A DNA stretch of 32,056 nt, taken from UBA1275 sp038124025 (GTDB taxonomy: Bacteria > Bacteroidota > Rhodothermia > Balneolales > Balneolaceae). A program made the position numbers and the translations under genes. The DNA lies in the NCBI GenBank assembly GCA_038124025.1, contig JAYPBC010000025.1:1-32056 (forward strand). Reading direction: 5' to 3'. Below, in pieces: positions 1 through 8,364 of this stretch (positions are counted from its first letter, which is position 1; each line of letters begins with the position of its first letter). The notes beneath the pieces are model-generated. The model saw only the letters and a program-made list of their open reading frames with translations. It had not been told where the DNA came from and did not search any database.

Positions 1-761
1 CTTCAGTAACGAGTTGTGTGCCGGTAAAGAAGATGATTTACCTTCAAAGTGAGGAGGATATCACAGAAAAGGTCTTCAAATACCAAAAGGAAGAATATGA
101 ATTACAAGTTAATGATATTCTTGACGTCAAAATTCGATCAATGAATGACGAAGCAAACGCACTCTTCTCAAATCAGTTTACACAGGGGCAGCAGGCCATG
201 CAGGTAGGGGCCCAAGGCGGCGGTGATTTGTATTATATGACGGGATATACAATAAATGCAAACGGTGCTATAGAATTGCCCTATATTGGAGAAGTAAGCA
301 TTGTCGGGAAAACACTAGAAGAAGCCAAAGCGGCTATTGATGAACAAGTCGCTCGACTTTTTAAAACCTATTACCTCCAAGTGAAGTTAGGAGGTATTCG
401 CTATGCCACAATAGGGGAATTCAATAAAAGAGGTAAACAGGTTATTCTTCAAAATCAAGCTACCATTTATGAAGCTATTGCGGCGGCTGGAGATTTGGGT
501 CCTCTGGCTAAACGAGATGAGATTCGATTGATTCGTCAATATCCAGAAGGAACGAAGATTCATACAATTAACCTACTAGATCAGAGTATCATAGGAAGCC
601 CATATTATTTTATCCAACCAAATGATGTGCTCTATGCAGAACCTCTTCCTCAAAAAGCATACGGATTTGGAGTAACAGGGGCTCAAACCATTACCACTCT
701 AATTAGCTCTCTTAGTAGTTCGTTGGCCCTTTACTTAACCATAGTTTCTTTAGGACAATAA
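1..761 (+). CDS. wza: Wza-type polysaccharide export lipoprotein, 5' truncated by the window
   Basis: This is an outer-membrane polysaccharide export (OPX) protein, forming the exit channel for the polymer. The frame is open from base 3. It reads Ser-Val-Thr-Ser-Cys before the GTG at 18, so that GTG is an internal Val codon and the real start lies upstream of the window. The Cys at 15-17 fits a lipobox, as in Bacteroidota OPX lipoproteins that begin Cys-Val-Pro-x-Lys-Lys. A Poly_export domain follows (YELQVNDILDVKI region), then SLBB-like segments (IGEFNKRGKQV; ATIYEAIAAAGDL) and a hydrophobic C-terminus (TTLISSLSSSLALYLTIVSL). The stop codon shares one base with the next start (TAATG), so the two genes are translationally coupled. 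The family call is firm; the true N-terminus cannot be seen. Confidence 0.93.
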   Translation, partial: SVTSCVPVKKMIYLQSEEDITEKVFKYQKEEYELQVNDILDVKIRSMNDEANALFSNQFTQGQQAMQVGAQGGGDLYYMTGYTINANGAIELPYIGEVSIVGKTLEEAKAAIDEQVARLFKTYYLQVKLGGIRYATIGEFNKRGKQVILQNQATIYEAIAAAGDLGPLAKRDEIRLIRQYPEGTKIHTINLLDQSIIGSPYYFIQPNDVLYAEPLPQKAYGFGVTGAQTITTLISSLSSSLALYLTIVSLGQ

Positions 762-3151
762 TGAATAAAATTAACTCTGCACAAGATCAAGAGGAAAGCT
801 TTGATATTAAGGTCTGGCTTTTTAAGATATTTAGTATTTGGCCGTTAATTGTCGTTTCGATACTTGTAGGTCTTTCATTGGCTTTTATTGCCAATAGGTA
901 CTCGAGAAATGTTTATGAATTGTCTTCGGTTCTTAATGTCGAAGAAATCGATAATTCGCTTTTAAACCCTGGTGTATCTCTTGCCTTTAATTGGGGCAAT
1001 TCGGATGCTTTGGAAAGTAAGTTAGAGATAATAAATAGTTACACTCTGCATGAACGGGCTGCCAGGAATTTACATTGGGAAGTGAGCTATTTTTCTACCG
1101 GTAGAATTCTTCAGTCTGAACTTTATAAAACGGCACCTATAAAAATCGAATTTGATACAAGCCACTTTCAACCCATTGGCACACTCTTCAGGCTTACGGT
1201 CAAAAACAAAGAAATTGAGATATCTACAGAAGAAACTGATTGGAAGGGAAAATTATATAAGTACGCTGATGGGTTAACAGCAGATGCAATAGATTTTAAA
1301 CTTCCTAATGGAACATTTTCATTAAATGAATGGATAACCGGAAGAAACTATCGCTTTAGAGTTATTCTTGAAGGTAAACCGGTAGAACAATCTATAGAAT
1401 TTAAATTCAACACTTACGACGATATTGCCAAGTCAAACCAGAAAAAGTTAGAAGCTTCGCTGAATGGGACAATAATAACCCTTACTGCTCGTGGTAATAA
1501 CCCAGAAAAGCTTGCAGATTTTCTTAATTCAGTTGCCCAACAAGTACGTCAGAATGAATTAAATAGAAAGAATGCACAAGCAAAAAATACCATCTCATTT
1601 ATTGATGAACAACTTGCTATGATTCAAACTAATCTGCGCAACTCAGAGCAAAACTTGGAAACGTTTCGCTCAAAAAACCTAATTATAGATTTAGGAGTGG
1701 AGGGCTCTCTATTAATTGAACAATTTGTGATTCTTGAAGAGGAAACTACTCAGCTCAACTTGGTAAAGAGCTATTACCGCTACATCATTGACTTCTTAAG
1801 CGCAGATGCCATTGTAAATGAGTTTTCTTTTCCTACGCTATCAGGGATTGAAGACAACCTTGTTACACAGCTTGTAGATCAATTGATTACGTTATTTACT
1901 TCTTTAGATTCCTATCGTTATTCATTATCACCAAATAATCCTGCAATTCTAGAGTTAGAGGAACAAATTAATTTTACTAGAAAGAGTCTTAAACAGAGTG
2001 CTGAGAATGCCTTATCTCACACAAGAATTATGCAGGACGATTTGAATCAAAGGAAATCAAATCTACAATCACAGGTTTCTCAATTGCCTTCAATTGAACA
2101 ACGCCTTGTAAATATTCAACGAGAATATGAAATGACTGGGAGTCAATATCAGCTATTGCTAGAGAAACGAGCTGAGGCAGGTATCCTTCAAGCGAGTAAC
2201 GTACCAGATACCCAAATCATAGATAGGGCAAGATACATCGGTCAACCACCCGTTGGGCCTGATAAAACAAGAAACTTTGTCCTTGGATTAGTGTTTGGAA
2301 TATTCGTCCCAATCGCGTATCTAATAGTGAAGGACTTATTGAATGATAAAATCATGGGTAGAAGTGACATTGAAAGTCAAACCGAAATTCCTTTAGTCGG
2401 TGTATTAGGTCATTCTAATCTTGATAGTAACTTGGTTGTTTTCCACAAGCCAAAGAGTTCCGTAGCAGAGGGTTTTCGTGCATTGCGATCTAATCTCAAC
2501 TTTTTATTAAAGTCAGTTAAAAGTGGTGGACAAATTGTGCTATTAACATCTTCTATTGGTGGTGAAGGAAAGACATTTACTGCTATCAATGTTGCTTCAG
2601 TTTTGTCACTGATGGGAAAAAGAACCTGTCTTGTTGGTCTAGACCTCAGAAAGCCCAAGATTTTTAATGATTTTGGATTATCAAATGAACGAGGGGTATC
2701 AACGTTTTTAAGTAATCAAGGAGATGAGCTAATTGATATTATTCAACAATCAGGTAAAGAAAATCTTGATATAATCCCTGCTGGTCCGGTACCTCCAAAT
2801 CCTTCGGAGCTTTTAGGAACAGAAGCCTGCAAAGAGATGCTGGTTGAGCTAAGAACTAGATATGACTATATTATTTTAGACACACCGCCGATGGGACTCG
2901 TTGCGGACTCACTTCAAATTATCCCTCATGTAGATGGTACTATATACATTAGCCGATTTAATTACACACCAAAAGAATTATTAGAGTTTGTGAATGAGCA
3001 GTACGTTTCTGAAAAAATAAAATATTTAGGTATTGCGTTGAATGATATCCAAAATCAAAGAAGCTATGGCTATGGCTATGGTTATGGCTATGGCTATGGT
3101 TATGGCTATGGCTATGGCTATGGCTATGGCTATTTCCAAGATGATGTCTAA
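761..3151 (+). CDS. wzc: Wzc-type polysaccharide co-polymerase / BY-kinase with Tyr-Gly tail
   Basis: This inner-membrane protein controls chain length and, with Wza, drives export through autophosphorylation of its tyrosine tail. The 796 residues run as follows: first transmembrane helix around residues 27-48, a Wzz domain, a long coiled-coil periplasmic region (about 260-470), second helix around 505-528, and a cytoplasmic bacterial tyrosine kinase domain. The kinase shows Walker A (GGEGKT, Lys604), Walker A' (GLDLRKPK, Asp628) and Walker B (YIILDTPP, Asp707). The C-terminus carries eleven Tyr-Gly pairs plus a twelfth Tyr, then Phe-Gln-Asp-Asp-Val. All catalytic motifs are intact, so it is predicted active. 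No Wzb-type or PHP-type phosphatase gene is in the window, so dephosphorylation must be encoded elsewhere. Confidence 0.96.
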   Translation: MNKINSAQDQEESFDIKVWLFKIFSIWPLIVVSILVGLSLAFIANRYSRNVYELSSVLNVEEIDNSLLNPGVSLAFNWGNSDALESKLEIINSYTLHERAARNLHWEVSYFSTGRILQSELYKTAPIKIEFDTSHFQPIGTLFRLTVKNKEIEISTEETDWKGKLYKYADGLTADAIDFKLPNGTFSLNEWITGRNYRFRVILEGKPVEQSIEFKFNTYDDIAKSNQKKLEASLNGTIITLTARGNNPEKLADFLNSVAQQVRQNELNRKNAQAKNTISFIDEQLAMIQTNLRNSEQNLETFRSKNLIIDLGVEGSLLIEQFVILEEETTQLNLVKSYYRYIIDFLSADAIVNEFSFPTLSGIEDNLVTQLVDQLITLFTSLDSYRYSLSPNNPAILELEEQINFTRKSLKQSAENALSHTRIMQDDLNQRKSNLQSQVSQLPSIEQRLVNIQREYEMTGSQYQLLLEKRAEAGILQASNVPDTQIIDRARYIGQPPVGPDKTRNFVLGLVFGIFVPIAYLIVKDLLNDKIMGRSDIESQTEIPLVGVLGHSNLDSNLVVFHKPKSSVAEGFRALRSNLNFLLKSVKSGGQIVLLTSSIGGEGKTFTAINVASVLSLMGKRTCLVGLDLRKPKIFNDFGLSNERGVSTFLSNQGDELIDIIQQSGKENLDIIPAGPVPPNPSELLGTEACKEMLVELRTRYDYIILDTPPMGLVADSLQIIPHVDGTIYISRFNYTPKELLEFVNEQYVSEKIKYLGIALNDIQNQRSYGYGYGYGYGYGYGYGYGYGYGYFQDDV
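3065..3130 (+). repeat. Eleven tandem hexanucleotides (TATGGY) coding (Tyr-Gly)11
   Basis: Eleven head-to-tail copies of tatggc, of which copies 3 and 6 are tatggt, lie inside the 3' end of the wzc-like gene. The unit is two codons, so gain or loss of copies keeps the frame and changes only the number of phosphorylatable tyrosines. The near-identity at synonymous positions suggests recent expansion by slipped-strand replication. Confidence 0.97.
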
Positions 3152-3159
3152 TAAATTAA

Positions 3160-4479
3160 ATGTTAATTAAAAACATGTACAAACTTGACAATCCAAAAAT
3201 TGCAGTTATCGGACTCGGTTATGTAGGGCTCCCCCTAGCAGTTGAATTTGGAAAAAAATTCCCTACAGTGGGGCTAGATATTAATTCCTACAGGGTTAGA
3301 GAGCTACTGGAAGGGCATGATCATACCTTCGAGGTAGAGGATAAAAATCTTAAAGATGTCATTGCAACTGATTTAAAAACAGTGGAAGCAAACGGGAATG
3401 GCCTGTTCTGCACAACTGCTGTGGGCGACATAGAAGATTTCAACTTTTACATAGTTACTGTTCCTACTCCGACCGATAAAAACAAAAGACCTGTTCTTAC
3501 TCCTTTGATTAAAGCATCCGAATCAATTGGCAAAGTTTTAAAGAAAGGGGATTATGTGGTTTATGAAAGCACTGTATACCCTGGCGTAACAGAAGAAGAG
3601 TGTGTTCCCATTTTAGAGAGAATTTCCGGCTTAAAGATGAACCAAGACTTTTTCGTAGGTTATTCTCCAGAGAGGATAAATCCTGGGGATAAAGAGCGAA
3701 CAGTTACCAAGATTCTCAAAGTGACTTCAGGTTCAACTCCAGATGCTGCTGAGATAATTGACAAGTTATATCGAGAAGTAATCGTCGCCGGAACACATAA
3801 AGCTCCTTCAATAAAAGTAGCAGAAGCTGCTAAAGTGATAGAGAACAGTCAGCGCGATATCAACATTGCTTTTGTTAATGAACTTGCTAAGATTTTTAAT
3901 AAGCTAGAAATAGATACTCATGCGGTTCTCGAAGCGGCCGGGACTAAATGGAACTTCTTACCATTCAAACCAGGGTTAGTTGGGGGTCACTGTATCGGTG
4001 TAGACCCTTATTATTTAGCTCAAAAAGCCCAAGAAGCAGGATATCATCCTGAAATCATCTTGTCTGGCCGCAGGCTAAACGATGATATGGGTAAATATGT
4101 TGCAGGAGAGGTTGTCAAGTTGATGATGAAACGATCCTTGCCTGTTTTAGGCTCGAATGTGCTAATGCTAGGAATCACATTCAAGGAGAATTGCCCTGAT
4201 ATTAGAAATACTCGTGCGATAGATGTTTATGAGGAGTTGAGATCGTACAACGTAGATGTCGACGTTTATGATCCTTGGGCGAATGCCGAAGAGGTAAGAG
4301 ATGAGTTTGGATTCTTGCCGATTGATAAAATTGACACTAAGAAGTACCATTCAGTAATATTAACTGTGGCACACAAGGAATATTTAGATCTAGACCTGAA
4401 AAGTCTACTCGTTGACGAGGGGATCCTTTATGATGTAAAGGGAGTTCTACCTTTGCATACCATAGACGCCCGGCTTTAA
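3160..4479 (+). CDS. tviB: UDP-N-acetylglucosamine 6-dehydrogenase, TviB-like
   Basis: Predicted to oxidise UDP-GlcNAc at C6 with two NAD+ to give UDP-GlcNAcA in the cytoplasm. The protein shows an N-terminal NAD fold (GLGYVGLPLAVEFG near residue 20), the conserved VPTPTDK and YESTVYPGVTEEE segments, the KVAEAAKVIENSQRD helix, and the active-site Cys278 in GGHCIGVDPYY. The pattern closely follows Salmonella TviB, including FLPFKPGLVGGHCIG and TFKENCPDIRNTR. Length (439) is usual for the family. An in-frame ATG at 3175 (MYKLDNPKIAV) would shorten it by five residues and matches TviB's N-terminus about as well. The neighbouring epimerase gene supports UDP-GlcNAcA production over UDP-ManNAcA production by a WecC-type enzyme, though that alternative is not excluded. 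Confidence 0.92.
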   Translation: MLIKNMYKLDNPKIAVIGLGYVGLPLAVEFGKKFPTVGLDINSYRVRELLEGHDHTFEVEDKNLKDVIATDLKTVEANGNGLFCTTAVGDIEDFNFYIVTVPTPTDKNKRPVLTPLIKASESIGKVLKKGDYVVYESTVYPGVTEEECVPILERISGLKMNQDFFVGYSPERINPGDKERTVTKILKVTSGSTPDAAEIIDKLYREVIVAGTHKAPSIKVAEAAKVIENSQRDINIAFVNELAKIFNKLEIDTHAVLEAAGTKWNFLPFKPGLVGGHCIGVDPYYLAQKAQEAGYHPEIILSGRRLNDDMGKYVAGEVVKLMMKRSLPVLGSNVLMLGITFKENCPDIRNTRAIDVYEELRSYNVDVDVYDPWANAEEVRDEFGFLPIDKIDTKKYHSVILTVAHKEYLDLDLKSLLVDEGILYDVKGVLPLHTIDARL

Positions 4480-4490
4480 TAATAAATGAT

Positions 4491-5459
4491 ATGAAGCCAA
4501 TCAATCTTCTCATCACTGGTGGCGCAGGATTTATCGGATCGAATCTGGTTGAGCATTTTCTTAAGGATGATCGAGTAGCTCTTGTTCGGGTTCTAGATGA
4601 CCTAAGTAATGGGTACTATGAAAACATCGAAGAATTCGAAACGCATCCTAAATTCGAATTCATTCAAGGTGATATATGTAATTATGAAACTTGTTTAAAA
4701 GCTTGTGAGGGAATTGATAAAATTAGTCATCAAGCAGCACTAGGGTCAGTACCACGTAGTATTGAAAATCCTATGCGTACTAACGAAGTGAATGTGGGCG
4801 GTACTGTAAATATGTTACATGCCGCAAAAGAGCAGGGTGTTGATCGCATAATCCTCGCTTTTTCGAGCAGTACTTACGGTGACCATCCGGGATTACCAAA
4901 GGTAGAGGACAAAGTTGGCAGGCCAATGTCTCCCTATGCTGTGAGTAAAGCTGCGGTAGAGCAATATACTGAAGTCTTTGGTAAAACCTATGGATTAGAC
5001 TGGATTGGCTTTCGTTACTTCAACATCTTTGGGCCTAAGCAAAACCCCGATAACCCTTACGCAGCAGTAATTCCGATTTTCTGCAAGGCCTTCTTAGAAG
5101 ATGGCGAAATCATAATTAATGGGGATGGTGAAACTAGTCGTGATTTCACATATGTAGATAATGCTGTTTTATTGAATGAACTTGGCTTGTTTACCGAAAA
5201 TGACGACGCACTCAATCAAATCTATAATGGTGCTTGTGGGGATCAAATTTCCTTAAACAGGTTGGTTTTCTTACTAGAGAAAATTTCAGGAAAAAAGGTA
5301 AACGTAAAGTATGGTCCTGAAAGGCCTGGCGATGTTCGACATAGCAGAGCAAATATTGAAAAAGCTAACATATTGTTGGAGTATAATCCTAAGATTTTGT
5401 TTGAAGAAGGATTAGAAAAAGTCTTCAAATGGAACATGAAAAATTACACTTACCCCTAG
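4491..5459 (+). CDS. tviC: NAD-dependent UDP-hexosamine 4-epimerase, TviC/WbpP-like
   Basis: This is a short-chain dehydrogenase-type epimerase of the extended class. It carries the nucleotide-binding GGAGFIG (residues 10-16), a SSSTYG segment at 125-130, and the catalytic Tyr149-x3-Lys153 in SPYAVSK. It also has the HQAALGSVPRSIENP stretch typical of TviC and WbpP epimerases and a C-terminal substrate region (GDGETSRDFTYVDN; GPERPGDVRHS). Placed directly after the TviB-like dehydrogenase, it most likely turns UDP-GlcNAcA into UDP-GalNAcA, the two-step Vi-antigen route. It could also act on UDP-GlcNAc. Which UDP-sugar it prefers cannot be read with certainty. Confidence 0.88.
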   Translation: MKPINLLITGGAGFIGSNLVEHFLKDDRVALVRVLDDLSNGYYENIEEFETHPKFEFIQGDICNYETCLKACEGIDKISHQAALGSVPRSIENPMRTNEVNVGGTVNMLHAAKEQGVDRIILAFSSSTYGDHPGLPKVEDKVGRPMSPYAVSKAAVEQYTEVFGKTYGLDWIGFRYFNIFGPKQNPDNPYAAVIPIFCKAFLEDGEIIINGDGETSRDFTYVDNAVLLNELGLFTENDDALNQIYNGACGDQISLNRLVFLLEKISGKKVNVKYGPERPGDVRHSRANIEKANILLEYNPKILFEEGLEKVFKWNMKNYTYP

Positions 5460-5461
5460 TT

Positions 5462-6460
5462 ATGTTTATTATTGCTGAAATAGGTCAGGCACATGAGGGC
5501 AGTCTAGGAATTGCTCACTCTTACATAGATGCCTTGGCAAACAAGGGAGTTGATGCCATCAAATGGCAAACCCATATAGCAGAGGCAGAAAGTAGCCGTG
5601 AAGAGCCATTTCGGGTTAAGTTCTCTTATGAAGACGCTTCAAGGATGGAGTACTGGAAACGAATGGAGTTTTCACCCGAGCAGTGGCGCGGGTTAAAACA
5701 ACATTGTGAAGAAAAGGGAATGGAGTTCATATCATCTCCCTTTAGCAATGCTGCAGTTGACCTATTAGAAGAACTCGGAGTAAATCGATATAAAATAGGA
5801 TCAGGAGAAGTAAGTAACTTTTTAATGCTTCAAAAAATCGCCAAAACGGGGAAGCCAATTATCCTCTCTTCGGGAATGAGCACTTTTAAAGAACTTGAGG
5901 CATCCATTGATTTTTTAAAACCATTTGGAGTTGACCTAAGTTTGATGCAGTGTACAACTTCATACCCAACCGAGCCTGAACAATGGGGATTAAATGTGTT
6001 GAATGAACTTCGAGATCAATTTTCTCTACCGGTCGGTTTTAGCGATCACTCTGGTGATATTTACGCCTGTTTAGCTGCTACTGCATTAGGTGCTGATCTA
6101 TTGGAGTTCCATGTGGTGTTCGATAAGCGCATGTTCGGTCCAGATTCAAAATCTTCTATTCAACTGGATCAGGTAGAAATGTTGACCAAGGGTGCTCGTC
6201 AAATAAGGATGTCACAGCATAATCAAGTAGATAAAAGCGATAACAGTCAATTCAAAGGATTGAAAAGTATTTTTGAAAAATCACTATCCGTCAATAAGAA
6301 TTTGCCGGCAGGACACATATTGGAATTGAATGATTTGGAAGCGAAGAAGCCAAAAAATATGGGTATTCCTTCATCGTCGTATCAATCGGTTCTAGGTAAG
6401 AGACTGAGCGTAGATAAAGTCGCATGGTCATTTTTGAATGAACAAGATTTACATGAGTAA
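5462..6460 (+). CDS. neuB: NeuB-family nonulosonic acid synthase
   Basis: Condenses phosphoenolpyruvate with a ManNAc-type sugar to form a nine-carbon nonulosonic acid. The start is placed at ATG 5462 (MFIIAEIGQAHEG). An upstream in-frame ATG at 5429 would overlap the previous gene by 31 bases and add residues unlike the family. The NeuB TIM barrel is recognisable from IAEIGQAHEG, KWQTH, SSPFSNAAVDLL, KIGSGEVSN, LSSGMS, CTTSYPTEPE and GFSDHSGD. The C-terminal SAF (antifreeze-like) domain covers roughly residues 275-330 (LPAGHILELNDLEAKKP). The sub-motif LEFHVVFDKRMFGPD differs from the LEKHFTLD-type form of classical Neu5Ac synthases, so the exact substrate (Neu5Ac, legionaminic or another) is open. 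The NeuC-type gene follows at once. Confidence 0.9.
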   Translation: MFIIAEIGQAHEGSLGIAHSYIDALANKGVDAIKWQTHIAEAESSREEPFRVKFSYEDASRMEYWKRMEFSPEQWRGLKQHCEEKGMEFISSPFSNAAVDLLEELGVNRYKIGSGEVSNFLMLQKIAKTGKPIILSSGMSTFKELEASIDFLKPFGVDLSLMQCTTSYPTEPEQWGLNVLNELRDQFSLPVGFSDHSGDIYACLAATALGADLLEFHVVFDKRMFGPDSKSSIQLDQVEMLTKGARQIRMSQHNQVDKSDNSQFKGLKSIFEKSLSVNKNLPAGHILELNDLEAKKPKNMGIPSSSYQSVLGKRLSVDKVAWSFLNEQDLHE

Positions 6461-7619
6461 TAAAAGAAAGATAGCAGTGGTTGTAACAGCTAGGCCTTCT
6501 TATAGCCGAGTGAAAACAGCTTTGCAAGCCATTAAGGAGCATCCAAACCTAGAACTTCAATTGATTATTGCGGCTAGTGCCTTACTAGATCGTTATGGAA
6601 ATGCCGTGAATTATATTGAAAAAGATGGTTTCGATATTATCGCCAAGGTGTTTAATATCCTAGAGGGAGAGAACCTGACGGCTGCTGCAAAGTCTACAGG
6701 CATTGGAATTCTGGAACTGGCTACCATTTTTGATAACCATAAGCCCGATATGGTGGTAACCATTGCAGACCGTTTTGAAACTATGGCAACGGCTATTGCG
6801 GCTTCCTATATGAACATTCCATTGGTACACATACAAGGTGGGGAGGTGACTGGGAATATTGATGAAAAAGTAAGGCATGCGATAACCAAACTGTCTGATA
6901 TACATCTCGTAGCTTCGCCCAAAGCCAAAGAAAGGGTAATTAAAATGGGCGAATTGCCCGAGCGTGTCTACATGACGGGCTGTCCAAGTATCGACATTGC
7001 TGATGAAGTGTTTCAAAACCCTACTCTAGACTTCGACCCATTGGAAAAGTATGGTGGGGTCGGAGCGAAGCTTGATTTGAAGCGTGGCTACCTAGTGGTA
7101 ATGCAGCATCCTGTCACTACGGAATACAACTTGAGCAGAAAACAAATCGAACAAACCCTCTTCGCCATAGCTGAATTGAAAATGCCTACCCTTTGGTTTT
7201 GGCCAAATGTTGACGCTGGTGCGGATGGAACATCTAAAGGTTTAAGAGCTTTTCGCGAACATCATCCAGAACAAGCTAGGCATATCCATTTTTTCAAGAA
7301 TATGGAGCCCTATGATTTTTTACGTGTTTTGAAATCAAGCTCTATGCTAATTGGTAATAGCAGCGTAGGGATTAGAGAATGCGCCTATTTGGGCATACCA
7401 GTAATCAATATTGGATCACGTCAAAATGGAAGAGAGCGTGGCCGCAATGTGATCGATGTTGGATACTCCAAAGGCGAGATCATTCAAGGTATTAAGCAGC
7501 ATCTCAAAAATGGACACTTTGAAAGCGACAAGATTTATGGAGATGGCCATACGGGGAGTAGAATAGCTAATATTTTAAGTGCCTGCGAAATAGGGATAGA
7601 AAAAGTGCTTCAATACTAA
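6453..7619 (+). CDS. neuC: Hydrolysing UDP-GlcNAc 2-epimerase, NeuC/LegG family
   Basis: Inverts C2 of a UDP-hexosamine and releases UDP, giving the free ManNAc-type sugar that NeuB uses. I chose ATG 6453 (MSNKRKIAVVVTARPSYSR). It overlaps the end of neuB by eight bases (ATGAGTAA), a junction type repeated elsewhere in the locus; an in-frame ATG at 6438 is possible. The protein has the GT-B-like epimerase fold, with ARPSYSRVK at the N-terminus, the TIADRFETMA and HIQGGEVTGNIDE segments, MQHPVTTE in the second half, and the UDP-binding NSSVGIRECAYLGIP. Length is 388 residues. Without a dehydratase or aminotransferase in the window, UDP-GlcNAc to ManNAc is the simplest reading; a LegG-like role on a 2,4-diacetamido sugar is the alternative. 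Confidence 0.9.
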   Translation: MSNKRKIAVVVTARPSYSRVKTALQAIKEHPNLELQLIIAASALLDRYGNAVNYIEKDGFDIIAKVFNILEGENLTAAAKSTGIGILELATIFDNHKPDMVVTIADRFETMATAIAASYMNIPLVHIQGGEVTGNIDEKVRHAITKLSDIHLVASPKAKERVIKMGELPERVYMTGCPSIDIADEVFQNPTLDFDPLEKYGGVGAKLDLKRGYLVVMQHPVTTEYNLSRKQIEQTLFAIAELKMPTLWFWPNVDAGADGTSKGLRAFREHHPEQARHIHFFKNMEPYDFLRVLKSSSMLIGNSSVGIRECAYLGIPVINIGSRQNGRERGRNVIDVGYSKGEIIQGIKQHLKNGHFESDKIYGDGHTGSRIANILSACEIGIEKVLQY

Positions 7620-7623
7620 GCGG

Positions 7624-8364
7624 ATGATTGTAAGTTTTTCAGCCGGAAAATATGGCCGATTCGTTGATGAATCCTTTGACCCGAATGAACTGAAAGCCTT
7701 GGTAGATGAGCTCGACTATGCTTTTGTAGCTTCTTATGAGGCAATCCCTAAGTTAGCGGGTTGGGAGGTAATTCAAAAGCAAAGTGCAGTAGTACCCATC
7801 GTAGGAGATGCTGAAGAACAGTTAAAACTTTACCACAGCACCTGTCGTAACGAGGTGCGCAGAAGTTACCGGGAAGAGAAGCTGAGCGTGGAAATCAACC
7901 CTTCCAACACCCAAGAACTTTTTGAATTTCATAAGAAATGTGAAGAGCAAAGAGGTTGGATACCTGTGCCCCCCGAAGAACTTTCAGCCAGCTTGATTAT
8001 TGTTGTTCGTTACGGTGAGGAACTAATTGCCGGAATGAGTGCTTATTGGGGTGAGCAAGTGTTGCGAGTAGGAAGGATTTTTAGCTTGAGGCGTTCCGAA
8101 AAGTATCAAGACGTGCAGGCTGTAATTTTTTCTGCTGCTTCTAGACGAGTAGTGCATGAGCTAACTCAATGGGCCGCCAAGCATAACATCAAATGGCTTG
8201 ACCTCGGGGGGGTAGACCCAGAAGACGAAAAGAAAAAAGGGATTACTAAATTTAAAATGTCGTTTGGTAGCGAAGTCCGAAGTACACATTTGGGAAGGTA
8301 CCGAGGTACTGGCTTTCAGAGTTTAGAGAATTACTTCGAGACCAACAAATTAGACCTTACCTAA
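7624..8364 (+). CDS. FemAB/GNAT-like acyltransferase
   Basis: This 246-residue protein resembles the C-terminal acyltransferase half of the FemAB/GNAT_6 group, whose members transfer acyl or aminoacyl groups to amines. The supporting stretches are the CRNEVRRSYREE segment (residues about 78-89), a core with IVVRYGEELIAGMSAYW, and the late LDLGGVDPEDEKKKGITKFKMSFG motif, which is the best family signature. It is shorter than full two-domain FemAB proteins. It starts five bases after neuC and overlaps the formyltransferase start by one base. From its place I infer transfer of an acyl group to an amine on the nonulosonic acid or its precursor; the donor is unknown. The fold call is moderate and the substrate is inference. 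Confidence 0.68.
   Translation: MIVSFSAGKYGRFVDESFDPNELKALVDELDYAFVASYEAIPKLAGWEVIQKQSAVVPIVGDAEEQLKLYHSTCRNEVRRSYREEKLSVEINPSNTQELFEFHKKCEEQRGWIPVPPEELSASLIIVVRYGEELIAGMSAYWGEQVLRVGRIFSLRRSEKYQDVQAVIFSAASRRVVHELTQWAAKHNIKWLDLGGVDPEDEKKKGITKFKMSFGSEVRSTHLGRYRGTGFQSLENYFETNKLDLT

Noticed and set aside
18..20. GTG as the start codon of the first gene
   Set aside because: The frame is open upstream and codes a lipobox-like Thr-Ser-Cys at 9-17, so the GTG is internal and the gene begins before the window.
5429..5461. Upstream ATG as the neuB start
   Set aside because: It would add eleven residues unlike the family and overlap the epimerase by 31 bases; ATG 5462 begins exactly at the conserved IIAEIG strand.
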